NCBI GenBank assembly: GCA_002753155.1
Contig: PDZW01000020.1
Location: forward strand, 1 to 56,450
Reading direction: 5' to 3'
Length of the DNA: 56,450 nt
From: Alphaproteobacteria bacterium WMHbin7
GTDB taxonomy: Bacteria; Pseudomonadota; Alphaproteobacteria; Rhodospirillales; WMHbin7
Positions within the stretch are counted from its first letter, which is position 1; the number at the start of each line of letters is the position of its first letter. Below the pieces are notes generated by a model, which worked only from the letters and a program-made list of their open reading frames with translations, ran no database searches and had not been told where the DNA came from. The translations under genes were made by a program, and so were the position numbers. Of this stretch, positions 37,368 through 46,547 are shown one piece after another.

Positions 37368-37660
37368 GTCGGCTCCTGGCCGCTTGTGCCTCGAAGCCCT
37401 TCTTTCAGACGCTGCGTCAGGATGAGGCTCGCGAAAACGGCGGCGCTGGCAAAAAAGACGGCCAGCCCACCCAGAAGCTTGGAGGATGAGAATTCCTTGG
37501 GGCCAACAAGCGCGATGGCGCCCACGACAGCCACCGCCGAGATGGCGCCGACCAAACTCAGAACTGCGGCGCGCTGCTTATGGGGCAAAGTCCCCTGCAC
37601 AAGAAACGCCCCGGCACCACAAGCCAGCAGGAAGGCCACAAGTTGGACGATGACAGGCAT
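37364..37660 (-). CDS. PntA-C-terminus-like small membrane protein
   Basis: 98 residues from ATG 37660, about three transmembrane helices. LVAFLLACGAGAFLVQ and AISAVAVVGAIALV correspond to [13 protein letters not shown] and [14 protein letters not shown] of the PntA membrane part, and LTQRLKEGLRG to [11 protein letters not shown] at its end. The soluble NAD domain is absent, and the [12 protein letters not shown] stretch is replaced. It sits 91 bp after pntB and is coupled to the PntB-like gene, mirroring the A-B order. Confidence 0.75.
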   Translation of the reverse strand: MPVIVQLVAFLLACGAGAFLVQGTLPHKQRAAVLSLVGAISAVAVVGAIALVGPKEFSSSKLLGGLAVFFASAAVFASLILTQRLKEGLRGTSGQEPT

Positions 37661-37751
37661 GTCGCTCTTTCCAAAGCAAGAAACGGAACGGCCGCCAACA
37701 TCCCTTGCTGACGGCCGCCCGTTCTCCGGTATCCTTGCAATGCGGGCGGGA

Positions 37752-39170
37752 TCAGTCCTTGATCGCCGCCAGCACCTCATCCAGCATCTTCTTGGCGTCG
37801 CCGAACAGCATCCGGTTGTTCTCCTTGTAGAACAGCGGATTGTCGACGCCGGCATAGCCCGAAGCCATCGAGCGCTTCATGACGATCGAGGTTTTTGCTT
37901 TCCAGACCTCCAGCACCGGCATGCCGGCGATGGGGCTGTCGGGGTCGTCCTGGGCCGCCGGATTGACGATGTCGTTGGCGCCGATGACCATGGCCACGTC
38001 GGTGGACGGGAAGTCGTCGTTCAACTCGTCCATTTCCATAACGATGTCATAGGGCACGCGGGCCTCAGCCAGCAGCACGTTCATATGGCCGGGCATGCGC
38101 CCCGCCACCGGATGAATGCCAAAGCGCACATTGACGCCGCGCTCGCGCAGGATCTTGGTGATTTCATACACCGTATGCTGCGCCTGAGCCACCGCCATGC
38201 CGTAACCGGGCACGATGATGACGCTCTTGGCGTCCTTCAACAGCTCCGCCGTGTCGGAAGCCGAGACGGGAACCACCTCGCCCACGGGCTCCTGAGCCGC
38301 ATCGCCGCTTTTCTTGGCCGAACCGCCATCGCCGGTACCGAAACCGCCCGCGATAACGCTGATGAAGTTGCGGTTCATGGCCCGGCACATGATGTAGGAC
38401 AGGATGGCGCCCGAAGAGCCCACCAAGGCGCCCGTCACGATCAGAAGATCGTTGGAGAGCATGAAGCCCGTGGCCGCCGCCGCCCATCCCGAATAGCTGT
38501 TCAGCATCGAGACCACGACGGGCATGTCAGCACCACCGATGGCCATCACCATATGGACGCCAAAAGCCAGCGCGATCAGCGTCATCAGGATCAGCGGAAA
38601 CACGCCGCCCAGCGCCGATTCGGCGTTGATGAAGACATTGCCCATCCAGATCACGACCAGAAGACCGGCCAGGTTGATCATGTGGCGGGCAGGCAGCAGC
38701 AACGGCTTGCCGTTGATCTTGCCCGAGAGCTTGCCGAACGCGATCACCGAGCCCGAGAAGGTCACGGCGCCAATCAGGATGCCGATATAGATTTCCATCT
38801 CATGGATGGCTTTCTCGGCCCCCGTGAACACGGTCGAGCTGTCGATATAGCTGGCATAGCCGACGGTACAGGCCGCAAAGCCGACCAGGCTGTGCATCAG
38901 CGCCACCAGTTCGGGCATCTGGGTCATCTTCACTTTCTTGGCGGCGTAAAGCCCCACGGTGGCGCCGATGGCCATGGCGATGACGATCCAGGCGATTCCG
39001 CCGGTGGTGACGCGCGGCCCGAAGATGGTGGCCAGCACGGCAAGCGCCATGCCGATGATGCCGTACCAGTTGCCGCGCCGGGAGGTTTCCGGATTGGACA
39101 AACCGCCCAGGCTCAGGATGAAAAGGATGGTGGCTCCGATATAGGAGACAGTGGCCAGACTTGCAGACAT
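37752..39170 (-). CDS. pntB: NAD(P) transhydrogenase subunit beta
   Basis: 472 residues. Membrane domain II with about nine helices (about 1-270) and the NADP-binding domain III (about 290-472; [57 protein letters not shown]). Couples hydride transfer from NADH to NADP+ to proton entry, supplying NADPH. 13 bp after pntA. Confidence 0.97.
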   Translation of the reverse strand: MSASLATVSYIGATILFILSLGGLSNPETSRRGNWYGIIGMALAVLATIFGPRVTTGGIAWIVIAMAIGATVGLYAAKKVKMTQMPELVALMHSLVGFAACTVGYASYIDSSTVFTGAEKAIHEMEIYIGILIGAVTFSGSVIAFGKLSGKINGKPLLLPARHMINLAGLLVVIWMGNVFINAESALGGVFPLILMTLIALAFGVHMVMAIGGADMPVVVSMLNSYSGWAAAATGFMLSNDLLIVTGALVGSSGAILSYIMCRAMNRNFISVIAGGFGTGDGGSAKKSGDAAQEPVGEVVPVSASDTAELLKDAKSVIIVPGYGMAVAQAQHTVYEITKILRERGVNVRFGIHPVAGRMPGHMNVLLAEARVPYDIVMEMDELNDDFPSTDVAMVIGANDIVNPAAQDDPDSPIAGMPVLEVWKAKTSIVMKRSMASGYAGVDNPLFYKENNRMLFGDAKKMLDEVLAAIKD

Positions 39171-39183
39171 TTCCTGTCTCCCC

Positions 39184-40776
39184 TTACTTGCGGAACATTG
39201 CCAGCATGCGACGCGTCACCGCGAAGCCGCCGAACATGTTAACGGCGGTCAGCGCGATGCCGATGAAGGCCAGCACCCCGATCCAGAAGCCGGGCCGATC
39301 CACCCCCTCGGCAATCGGCGGCGAAATCTGCACCAGGGCGCCGATGGCGATGATGCTTGAAATCGCGTTGGTGACACTCATCAGCGGCGTATGAAGGGCG
39401 GGGGTGACGTTCCACACCACCATGTAGCCGACGAAGCAGGCCAGCACAAAGACCGTGAAATGGCCCAGGAAGTTGGCGGGGGCATAAGCGCCCATCAGCC
39501 AGAACAAGAGGCCGCCCACGCCAAAAACGATGGCCAGTGTGCGCATTGACATCGGCTCGCCCGAGCCGCCATGGCCGTGCGACGATTTCTTTTCTGGCGC
39601 CTTGACCGCTGCCGCGGCCTTGGCTGCGGGCGGTGCTGGCAGATTGAGCGGCGGCGGCGGCCAGGTGATCTCGCCCGCCTTAATAACCGTAAGGCCGCGA
39701 ATGGCATCGTCTTCCATATTGACGTCGATGTTGCCGTCCTTGGTCTTGCACAGTTCCTCGGTCAGGCGGAACAGATTGGTGGCGTACAGCGTCGAGGACT
39801 GCTTGGACAGGCGCGACGGCAGATCGGTATAGCCGACGATGGTGACGCCATGCTTGACCACGACCTTGCCCGGCTCGGTCAGTTCGCAATTGCCGCCCTG
39901 TTCGGCGGCCAAATCGACGATGACGCTGCCCGGCTTCATGCTTTTGACCATCTCGGCGGTAATCAGCCGGGGCGCGGGTTTTCCAGGAATGAGCGCGGTG
40001 GTGATGATGATGTCGACATCCTTGGCCTGCTGGGCGTACATGTCGCGCTGGGCGGCCTGGAAACCCTCGCTCATCACCTTGGCGTAACCGCCGGTGCCAG
40101 AGCCCTCTTCCTCGTAATCGACCTTGACGAACTCAGCACCCATCGACTTGACCTGGTCGGCGACTTCAGGGCGCGTGTCGTTGGCGCGCACGACGGCACC
40201 CAGACCGACAGCAGTGCCGATGGCGGCCAGGCCCGCGACGCCTGCGCCCGCGATGAACACCTTGGCGGGCGGTATCTTACCGGCGGCGGTGATCTGGCCG
40301 TTAAAGAAGCGCCCGAAATTGTTGGCGGCCTCGACGACCGCGCGATAACCGACGATACCCGCCATCGAGGTCAGGGCATCCATCTTCTGGGCGCGGGACA
40401 ATTGGCGCGGCAGCGAATCAATGGCCAGGACAGTGACCTTCCTGGCCGCCAGTTGCTGCATAAGATCGGAATTCTGCGCGGGCCAGACGAAGCTGATCAG
40501 CGTCTGGCCTTCCTTCATCAGCTTCACTTCGTCGCTGCTTGGCGCGCGCACCTTGAAGATGATATCCGCTCCCGCCCACAAGTCGGCGGCCGAGCCCACG
40601 ATCTTTGCACCCGCGGCGACATAGGCCTCGTCATAGAAGTTGGCTTCCTGGCCTGCCCCGCTTTCGACGGAAACGGCAAAGCCCAACTTGATCAGTTTTT
40701 CGATAACTTCCGGAACGGACGCAACGCGCTTCTCGCCGGGAAATGTTTCTTTTGGAATTCCTATGATGAGGGGCAT
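39184..40776 (-). CDS. pntA: NAD(P) transhydrogenase subunit alpha (fused PntA)
   Basis: 530 residues. NAD-binding domain I (about 1-380; [15 protein letters not shown] start, [42 protein letters not shown]), an Ala/Pro/His linker (about 385-415) and three to four C-terminal membrane helices ([20 protein letters not shown]). In many alphaproteobacteria alpha is split into PntAA and PntAB; here it is one chain as in E. coli. First gene of a four-gene transhydrogenase operon. Confidence 0.97.
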   Translation of the reverse strand: MPLIIGIPKETFPGEKRVASVPEVIEKLIKLGFAVSVESGAGQEANFYDEAYVAAGAKIVGSAADLWAGADIIFKVRAPSSDEVKLMKEGQTLISFVWPAQNSDLMQQLAARKVTVLAIDSLPRQLSRAQKMDALTSMAGIVGYRAVVEAANNFGRFFNGQITAAGKIPPAKVFIAGAGVAGLAAIGTAVGLGAVVRANDTRPEVADQVKSMGAEFVKVDYEEEGSGTGGYAKVMSEGFQAAQRDMYAQQAKDVDIIITTALIPGKPAPRLITAEMVKSMKPGSVIVDLAAEQGGNCELTEPGKVVVKHGVTIVGYTDLPSRLSKQSSTLYATNLFRLTEELCKTKDGNIDVNMEDDAIRGLTVIKAGEITWPPPPLNLPAPPAAKAAAAVKAPEKKSSHGHGGSGEPMSMRTLAIVFGVGGLLFWLMGAYAPANFLGHFTVFVLACFVGYMVVWNVTPALHTPLMSVTNAISSIIAIGALVQISPPIAEGVDRPGFWIGVLAFIGIALTAVNMFGGFAVTRRMLAMFRK

Positions 40777-41010
40777 CTTTTTCTCTCGTCCTGTTGAGGT
40801 TACCCGTCGCCTTCAAATCACTTTCGGTACGCAAAACAAACCCAGACCGAACTCCCAGGCCGCCGACACTATATTTGCGCCTATCCCTGCGGGCAAGGAA
40901 GGAAGAAAAAATATACGTATTTTACAAGCATTTCCCCACCCCGAGCGCCCCACCCCCGCCCCCCTCGACCGGGCAGCGCACCAGGGGGGGCTTGAAGATG
41001 CGTCCACCCG

Positions 41011-41039
41011 GATTACATAAGATAACGTGAATGTAAATC
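41011..41039. promoter_or_regulatory. Inverted repeat upstream of the 41053 gene
   Basis: GATTACAT at 41011-41018 and ATGTAAATC at 41031-41039 are near-perfect inverted half-sites separated by 12 bases, 13 bp before the start codon of the next gene; AGGGAGGA follows at 41040-41047 as ribosome-binding site. A dimeric regulator site is plausible. The rest of the 276-bp gap after the pntA start has an AT-rich ATATACGTATTT stretch near 40912-40923. Confidence 0.45.
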
Positions 41040-41052
41040 TAGGGAGGACACC

Positions 41053-41502
41053 ATGGCCGGACTGATCGACGGGTTTGATCCATCAGGCATCGTTACCGTC
41101 AACAAGGTTATTCTGAAGCCGGGTTACACGGTCGATGACCTTGAGGAGCGTGTGGCGGTTCTGTGTGAGAACGTGAAAACCTATCATTCCGAAACCGGCT
41201 TCGTGGGCGGTTTCGTCTGCCTGAACTCGGGCCAGATTTCCAATGAAGGGTCAACCATCGGCCAGGCGGTGGAAAGCCCCGGCAAGGACCGCGAAGCCCT
41301 GATCGTCACCTTCTGGAACAGCTTTGAGGAGCATGAGCGGTCGCACCGCTCGCCCAGCTTCCAGCCTCTGTTCCACCAAGTGCTGGAGCTTTGCGAAAAC
41401 GGCAACGAGGAAATTGCCTATTCCATGCTCTGGTCGGGCAAGGCCTATTCCCCCGCCGAGGCCAAATTGGCCCAGGCGGCAAAAGAGAAGGCGGCGGCCT
41501 GA
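41053..41502 (+). CDS. Hypothetical protein, possible ferredoxin-like alpha/beta-barrel fold
   Basis: 149 residues, not firmly recognised. Strong AGGGAGGA before the ATG suggests high expression. The pattern of VTVNKVILKPGYTVDDLEERV, GFVGGFVCLNSGQ, ALIVTFWNSFEEHERSH and IAYSMLWSGKAY resembles small dimeric alpha/beta-barrel (antibiotic-monooxygenase-type) proteins with a SFWxSxExHExSH-like motif. No signal peptide. Single gene convergent with the hemerythrin operon, with one base between the stops. Confidence 0.6.
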   Translation: MAGLIDGFDPSGIVTVNKVILKPGYTVDDLEERVAVLCENVKTYHSETGFVGGFVCLNSGQISNEGSTIGQAVESPGKDREALIVTFWNSFEEHERSHRSPSFQPLFHQVLELCENGNEEIAYSMLWSGKAYSPAEAKLAQAAKEKAAA

Positions 41503-41503
41503 C

Positions 41504-42010
41504 TTATCTCGCTTCGGCGAATTTCATCGCCAGTTCGGCATCGGTCATGGGATCGATCAGGGCGGAGATGGCAGCCAGCAGTCCCATCTCTTCCTTCTGG
41601 ATGTGGAAGATTTCACGCTCGACCATCTCAAGCCCCAGGCTGTGAAACTGCTTCCAGCTTTCAGGCGTGAATCCATTCTCCAGGGCCTCGCGGGCCAAGC
41701 CGCCAAGTTCCTGCGCCACAGGGCGGATCATGCCATGCTCGTGCGCCAGAAAGGCCGTCATGCCGGTCTCGCCCGCTTCAGCCAGGGCGGGAAACAAATG
41801 CCCCTCTTCGAAGCCAAAATGGCGGGTGATTTCGTCGTCGATAATGCGCGACACATCCTTCAGCAGCAGAGCCACCGGATCATTCTTGACGTCGGGCGGG
41901 CGCTTTGAAGTCTGTCCGACCAGAAACTCTTCAAGCTTTTGCAAAAGTGCAATGGCCTGAAGATGGTCCTGGTGCAGAAGCTGGCCTACTTTCGATGAGA
42001 TCGCGAACAT
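41504..42010 (-). CDS. Hemerythrin HHE-domain protein
   Basis: 168 residues from ATG 42010. Histidines and acids typical of the diiron site occur at LLHQDH (12/15), HFGFEEGH (63-70), AHEHG (89/91), FHSLGLE (122) and HIQKEE (135-139). Such proteins bind O2 or NO, or repair iron-sulfur clusters (YtfE/DnrN-like). It is the last gene of an operon with DUF2249 and an NnrS-like membrane protein, a grouping tied to nitric-oxide metabolism in other proteobacteria. Confidence 0.88.
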   Translation of the reverse strand: MFAISSKVGQLLHQDHLQAIALLQKLEEFLVGQTSKRPPDVKNDPVALLLKDVSRIIDDEITRHFGFEEGHLFPALAEAGETGMTAFLAHEHGMIRPVAQELGGLAREALENGFTPESWKQFHSLGLEMVEREIFHIQKEEMGLLAAISALIDPMTDAELAMKFAEAR

Positions 42011-42032
42011 CGTATTGGTCCTTGTTGAGTGA

Positions 42033-43298
42033 TCAGATATTTTCAGATTTGAAGCGGCGCACCCGTCGGTAAAGCTCAAACCCATAGCCTGCAAAGGCCA
42101 AGGCGCCCAAAAGCCCCGAAACGGCGCCTAGCCGCACCAAAAGCGGCACGTCCAGAACAAGCCCTGCGCCGACCGCAACCAGTGCGATGACATGAAGGAC
42201 GAAATGCGTTTTCGTCAGCCCCTCGGCCATCAGTTGCGACAGCAAGGGCGTGCGCCCCAAGGGGGTTGCCGAATGCATGCTGGCCAGAAAGGGCATGATC
42301 CGCTGCAACACGCCAAGCAGGAAGGTCAGCAGCCAGCCCACGACAGTCAGCCAGATGAACAGAAGACCCGCATTGGGGAATAGATCGAACAAAGCGGCCA
42401 TGCCTGAGAGAATGGAGACCGGACCCAGGGCCGCCCCGGTCCAGATGGGCAGGAAGAAGAAGCCGGTGCGCTTGCGCATGCGCTTCTTGAAGGCCTGCAC
42501 CAAAGACCAGCCAAGCAACCCCATGCCGCAAAGGCCGAGTGCGCCGCCCAGAGCCATCAGGTAAGGCTGTTCCACCAGAGCGCCCGCCACGGCCAGCAGA
42601 AGTCCCGTTCCGTTGCAGGCCAAGGCCATTCGCCCCAGGCGCTCCGAGGGGGCCAGGGACAGAGCGAACATGGGCAGCAAGATGGTGCTAAGGCCGGAAG
42701 CCAGCATGCCCATGAAGCCGAAAGTAGCCAGGAGGCCGTGCGCCAGCACCAGGGGCGAGCGCGCACCCAGGAACCCGAAAGCCAGATTGAGCGCCAGCAC
42801 GCCGCCCAAGGCCTCCACGGCCACCAAGGACAGCGTGGCGATCCAGGCATGCCCTGTCACGACGGGCATGTCGTCGACCCCCAGCAGATTATCGGCCAGC
42901 AGCACGGCCGTAACGACCAGACCCAGGGCAACCAAAACACCCCCCGCCGCAACAAGCCAGTGAATCTCGCCCAAAAGGCCCAGGGCAAAGGCCAGAACGC
43001 CCCCGGTCATCATCCAGAAGATCGAACGGCAGAGATTGGGGGAGCGGACGGTTCGTTTCGTGGCGACGGGCAATAGCTGAAACGAGGCCCCCGTCGCCAC
43101 CATCGCCAGAACCCCCAGCGTGAGGAGATGCAGGGCGGCCAGCACCGGCCAGGTCAGCCCCTGGGATGGCTTGGCCAGCAGGACCAGGACCAGCCAGGCC
43201 AAAATGTGAAAGAGAATGGCCGCGCCAAAGAAGCGAAAAGGCACATCGGGAGGCAGCAGCCTGCCCTTGGCATTCTGGGAAGGATCGACGGGAAACAT
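42033..43298 (-). CDS. NnrS-like polytopic membrane protein
   Basis: 421 residues with about 12 predicted transmembrane helices. Conserved-looking histidines sit in membrane segments (FHILAWL, ALHLLTLGVLAMVATG, EIHWLV, VTGHAWI, VLAHGLLATFG). NnrS is a haem-containing membrane protein linked to NO stress; a distant relation to haem-copper oxidase subunit I is an alternative. It overlaps the DUF2249 stop by one base (TAATG) and precedes the hemerythrin gene by 22 bp. Exact family uncertain. Confidence 0.7.
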   Translation of the reverse strand: MFPVDPSQNAKGRLLPPDVPFRFFGAAILFHILAWLVLVLLAKPSQGLTWPVLAALHLLTLGVLAMVATGASFQLLPVATKRTVRSPNLCRSIFWMMTGGVLAFALGLLGEIHWLVAAGGVLVALGLVVTAVLLADNLLGVDDMPVVTGHAWIATLSLVAVEALGGVLALNLAFGFLGARSPLVLAHGLLATFGFMGMLASGLSTILLPMFALSLAPSERLGRMALACNGTGLLLAVAGALVEQPYLMALGGALGLCGMGLLGWSLVQAFKKRMRKRTGFFFLPIWTGAALGPVSILSGMAALFDLFPNAGLLFIWLTVVGWLLTFLLGVLQRIMPFLASMHSATPLGRTPLLSQLMAEGLTKTHFVLHVIALVAVGAGLVLDVPLLVRLGAVSGLLGALAFAGYGFELYRRVRRFKSENI

Positions 43299-43579
43299 TA
43301 AAAAGGCGCCTCGCGGCTGAGCACCAAACGGACTTCCCTGTCGTCACCGGGCACTAAACGCCAGTTCCAACCCCGCTCGGTCAATTCAGGATACAAGAAA
43401 ACCGGCTCGCGATCATGGTGAACCACGACTCTGGAACCGGCATCGGGCATTTCAAGCAGGCTTAGAATAGCCAGCATGGGCGCCGGAGGCTGCATGCCCC
43501 GCACATCGATATGCCAGCCATCCTGGGCCTGCCAGACCTTGCTGTTTGCCTGCCCATCGGGGGAAGAAATCGTCGTCAT
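43298..43579 (-). CDS. DUF2249 domain protein
   Basis: 93 residues from ATG 43579. DUF2249 features: GWHIDVRGMQPPAPMLAILSLL and VVVHHDREPVFLYPELTERGW, a SirA/TusA-like small fold. These proteins accompany hemerythrins and NorB/NnrS-like proteins in denitrification and NO-response clusters. It is the first gene of its operon. The first 20 residues are low in conservation, and a start at 43648 cannot be excluded. Confidence 0.85.
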   Translation of the reverse strand: MTTISSPDGQANSKVWQAQDGWHIDVRGMQPPAPMLAILSLLEMPDAGSRVVVHHDREPVFLYPELTERGWNWRLVPGDDREVRLVLSREAPF

Positions 43580-43667
43580 GGGCTGATGTTTATGCCAGGA
43601 CAGCCCGCAATTCCTTGACGTCGGATAATTTCTTATCAAGAGCGTCAAAGCGACTTATTCTAGGGTC

Positions 43668-44477
43668 ATGACAGCTCTTGTTCCCATCTTGCTGTGCGCC
43701 GACGATTTCGGCCTGTCGCCCGGAGTCAGCCGGGCCATCGCCTCGTTGCTGGCCGACAAGCGCCTGTCGGCCACCTCCTGCATGACGAAGGCCCGTTTCT
43801 GGTCCGAAACGGCGTCTTTGCTGAAGCCTCTGGCAGGCTCTGCCGCCATCGGCCTGCATTTCACCCTGACCACGCTCGCACCTCATCCGCCCCTGTCCGT
43901 CTTACTCAAACAGGCCTTCTTGCGCCAGCTCAGCCAGGCAAAGATCGAGGCCGAGTTGAACAGTCAGATCGATGCCTTCGAGGCCGCGATGGGCCGCAAG
44001 CCCGATTTTCTGGATGGTCACCAGCATGTGCATGTCCTCCCGGTGATCCGCGATGCCGTGCTTGGCGTGATGACCTCGCGCCTAAAAGGGGCCTGGCTGC
44101 GCGATGTGTGGGAGCCTCTACCCTCGCTGTTTCAAAATGCGCCCAGCCCCTTGAAGGCCCTGGCGCTGAACGGACTGGGCTTTGTCCTGCATCAAAAGGC
44201 CAAGTTGCTGGGCATTCCGGTCAATCGCGGCTTTCGCGGGGCCTATGACCTGTTGGGGCCGCATGAACCGCCCGAACGGCTTTTCCCCCGCTTTCTGGAC
44301 AATGCCCAACCGGGCATGCTGATCATGTGCCACCCGGCCCATGTCGACGAGGCCCTGATCAACGGGCCCGATCCGGTGCATGCCCCCCGTGAGGCCGAGC
44401 GGGCCTATCTGGCCTCTGACCTGTTTCTACGTCATCTGGCCGAAGCCGGAGTGGCGCTGACGGAAAGCTTGGGATAA
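43668..44477 (+). CDS. YdjC/ChbG/HpnK-family carbohydrate deacetylase
   Basis: 269 residues. Metal-binding CADDFGLS near the N-terminus, IGLHFTLT, and FLDGHQHVHVLP are the hallmark blocks of the YdjC family, with the Asp/His metal ligands present. Family members deacetylate chito-oligosaccharides or hopanoid-linked GlcNAc (HpnK). No hopanoid genes are nearby, so the substrate is unknown. It is followed 11 bp later by a GNAT gene. Confidence 0.88.
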   Translation: MTALVPILLCADDFGLSPGVSRAIASLLADKRLSATSCMTKARFWSETASLLKPLAGSAAIGLHFTLTTLAPHPPLSVLLKQAFLRQLSQAKIEAELNSQIDAFEAAMGRKPDFLDGHQHVHVLPVIRDAVLGVMTSRLKGAWLRDVWEPLPSLFQNAPSPLKALALNGLGFVLHQKAKLLGIPVNRGFRGAYDLLGPHEPPERLFPRFLDNAQPGMLIMCHPAHVDEALINGPDPVHAPREAERAYLASDLFLRHLAEAGVALTESLG

Positions 44478-44488
44478 TCTTCGCCGCC

Positions 44489-44989
44489 ATGACCGCCCCC
44501 ATGCTTCGCCCAGCCGTTCTTGATGACATGGTCCATGTCCAGGCCATCTACGCCCATCATGTGCGAACCGGCACCGGCTCGTTTGAAATCGAGCCCCCGG
44601 ACCTGGCAGAAATGAAGCGGCGCTTTGGCGAAGTGATCGAGCGCAAGCTGCCTTTCCTGGTCTGCGAAAGGGATGGGTGCATCGCGGGCTATGCCTATGC
44701 CAATTTTTATCGCCCCAGAGCGGCCTATCGCTTCACCTGCGAGGATTCGGTCTATATCGATCCCGTCTTTCAAAAGCTGGGGATCGGACAGTCCTTGCTG
44801 TCCGCCCTGATCGAGGGCAGCGCCAAAAGCGGCTTCAAGCAGATGGTGGCGGTGATCGGCGGCTCGGACAATTTGGGCTCGATCCGCCTGCATGAAAGGA
44901 ATGGCTTCGAGCGCGTGGGATTGTTGCCAAACGTCGGCTTCAAATTCGACCGCTGGTTGGACAGCGTGCTGATGCAAAGGGCTTTATAG
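44489..44989 (+). CDS. GNAT N-acetyltransferase, phosphinothricin-acetyltransferase-like
   Basis: 166 residues. The start LRPAVLDDMVHVQAIYAHHV, motif A VYIDPVFQKLGIGQSLLSAL for acetyl-CoA pyrophosphate binding, and NLGSIRLHERNGFERVG are typical of the Pat/Bar/MddA group that acetylates methionine analogues or amino-acid derivatives. Likely co-transcribed with the deacetylase gene. Confidence 0.88.
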   Translation: MTAPMLRPAVLDDMVHVQAIYAHHVRTGTGSFEIEPPDLAEMKRRFGEVIERKLPFLVCERDGCIAGYAYANFYRPRAAYRFTCEDSVYIDPVFQKLGIGQSLLSALIEGSAKSGFKQMVAVIGGSDNLGSIRLHERNGFERVGLLPNVGFKFDRWLDSVLMQRAL

Positions 44990-45000
44990 GGTCCCTCAGA

Positions 45001-45060
45001 CGCCGGGCGGGGCTCCGCCCCTAGGCTTACGCTCGCCAGGAGGCTCGCGAGCGCTCAATG
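45001..45060. terminator. GC hairpins between convergent genes
   Basis: GGGCGG (45005-45010), a GGCT loop and CCGCCC (45015-45020) form a strong hairpin between the acetyltransferase stop and the convergent small-peptide stop. A further GC-rich inverted stretch (CTCGCGAGCG) lies near 45045-45054. No T-tract follows, so it may be a REP-type sequence or a weak bidirectional terminator. Confidence 0.4.
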
Positions 45061-45103
45061 CGCCAGTCGCTTCGCTCCAGTTTAGCCTCCCGTCTGCGTC
45101 TCA

Positions 45104-45229
45104 CTATGTACATCCCACGAAGTTGTAATCCATCAGAATGGCGGTGCCGCGCAGAACCCACAGGCCGGTGACAAGACCCAGAACGAAGACTCCCAGCAGG
45201 GCCAGGATGATTTTCAGCCGAGGCGTCAT
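45104..45229 (-). CDS. 41-residue single-pass membrane peptide
   Basis: Its ATG overlaps the stop of the MFS gene (ATGA, 45226-45229). The peptide MTPRLKIILALLGVFVLGLV continues TGLWVLRG and ends DYNFVGCT: a short basic N-terminus, one strong transmembrane helix (about 5-26) and a short tail with a Cys. Translational coupling to the transporter and clean hydrophobicity argue for a real gene, perhaps a transporter subunit or regulator. No family recognised. Confidence 0.6.
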   Translation of the reverse strand: MTPRLKIILALLGVFVLGLVTGLWVLRGTAILMDYNFVGCT

Positions 45230-46440
45230 TGGGCGGCTGTGGCTTGCAAACGCGAGACGGGGGCCTCGCGGATCGGCAGATTGACCAGACCGGAAAAGAC
45301 GCCGAGTGCCACTGAGAGCCACCACATCAGATCGTAAGAGCCGGTCAGGTCGAAGGCCTTGCCGCCCAGCCAGGCGCCGAAGAAGCTGCCGAATTGATGC
45401 GACAGAAACACGATGCCGTACAGCATCGACATGTTGGCGGGCCCGAACATCTGGGCCACCAGCCCGCTGGTCAGCGGCACCGTGCCCAGCCACAAAAGAC
45501 CCAGCGAGCCCGCAAACAGCAGCACCGAGAAGGGCGAAAGGGGCATGAAAATGAAAATGAGAAAGACCAGGGCGCGCCCGAAATAAAGGACCGATAGCAG
45601 GCGCTTCTTGCTGTATTTGCCGCCCAGCCAGCCGCAGCCCCAACTGCCGATGATATTGAAAAGACCGACCAGGGCCAGCGACCAAGCCCCCAGCCATTCC
45701 GGCATGGCACGATCAGCCAGATAGGCGGGCAGATGCGTCACCACGAAGGCGACGTGAAAGCCGCAAACGAAAAATCCCGCCACCAGATACCAATAGCTGG
45801 GATGGCGAAAGGCCTCGCCCAAGGCCTCGCCCACTGTCTGCTTTTGCTGATGCTGAATCGTCTTCTGCCCCTCAGACAGGCCCAGCGACAAGGGCAGCAT
45901 GATCAGGGCCACGCCCGCCAGAATCACCAGCGCCATCTGCCAGCCAAAGGCATCCAGCACCACATGCCCCATGGGCACCACCGCGAACTGGCCGAACGAG
46001 CCGCCCGCCGTGGCGATGCCAAGCGCCATGCTGCGCTTTTCAGGAGGCGCTGCGCGTCCCACCGCCCCTAGAACGGTGGAGAATCCAGCACCCGCCAAAC
46101 CAATGCCGATGATCAAAGTGCCCAGCACCAGCGAGGTGCCGCTGGAGCTGTAAGCCATGGCGGCCAGCCCCAGCGCATAGAACAACCCGCCCAGGGCGGA
46201 GACGCGCACAGTGCCGAAACGGTCGGCCACGGCGCCGGCGAAAGGCGAGCCCAGGCCCCAGAGCAGGTTTTGCAAGGCGATTCCGAAACCGAAGACCTCG
46301 CGCCCGACGCCCAAATCCATGGTCATGGGCTTCAAGAAAAGGCCCAAAGCCTGCCTGAGCCCGGTGGTGAGGGTGAGGATGAGAGCGCCGCAGACCAAAA
46401 TCGTCCACAGACGCTCGGCCTGCTGGCGGTCGATGGTCAT
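45226..46440 (-). CDS. MFS transporter
   Basis: 404 residues from ATG 46440 (an ATG at 46485 would add 15; neither has a clear ribosome-binding site). Twelve predicted helices, with the loop 2-3 motif AGAVADRFGTVRV and a central cytoplasmic loop (SEGQKTIQHQQKQ). It resembles the oxalate/formate and monocarboxylate-type subgroup (YbfB/RhmT-like), but substrate is not predictable. The last codon overlaps the following 41-residue peptide gene. Confidence 0.9.
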   Translation of the reverse strand: MTIDRQQAERLWTILVCGALILTLTTGLRQALGLFLKPMTMDLGVGREVFGFGIALQNLLWGLGSPFAGAVADRFGTVRVSALGGLFYALGLAAMAYSSSGTSLVLGTLIIGIGLAGAGFSTVLGAVGRAAPPEKRSMALGIATAGGSFGQFAVVPMGHVVLDAFGWQMALVILAGVALIMLPLSLGLSEGQKTIQHQQKQTVGEALGEAFRHPSYWYLVAGFFVCGFHVAFVVTHLPAYLADRAMPEWLGAWSLALVGLFNIIGSWGCGWLGGKYSKKRLLSVLYFGRALVFLIFIFMPLSPFSVLLFAGSLGLLWLGTVPLTSGLVAQMFGPANMSMLYGIVFLSHQFGSFFGAWLGGKAFDLTGSYDLMWWLSVALGVFSGLVNLPIREAPVSRLQATAAQ

Positions 46441-46547
46441 GAGGGGAAGTATGGGGTGCCGAGGCAGCTTCGTCCAGCCGGACATGCCCGGGATTTTTTC
46501 ATGGGGCCATGAGCCGGGGTAATCGCTTTATTTGCCCTGGAAAACCC

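Noticed and set aside
37137-39242. 701-codon plus-strand open frame
   Set aside because: It lies opposite the well-supported pntB and PntA/PntB-like genes; the protein is His/Arg/Asp-rich low-complexity, as expected for the antisense of GC-rich DNA.
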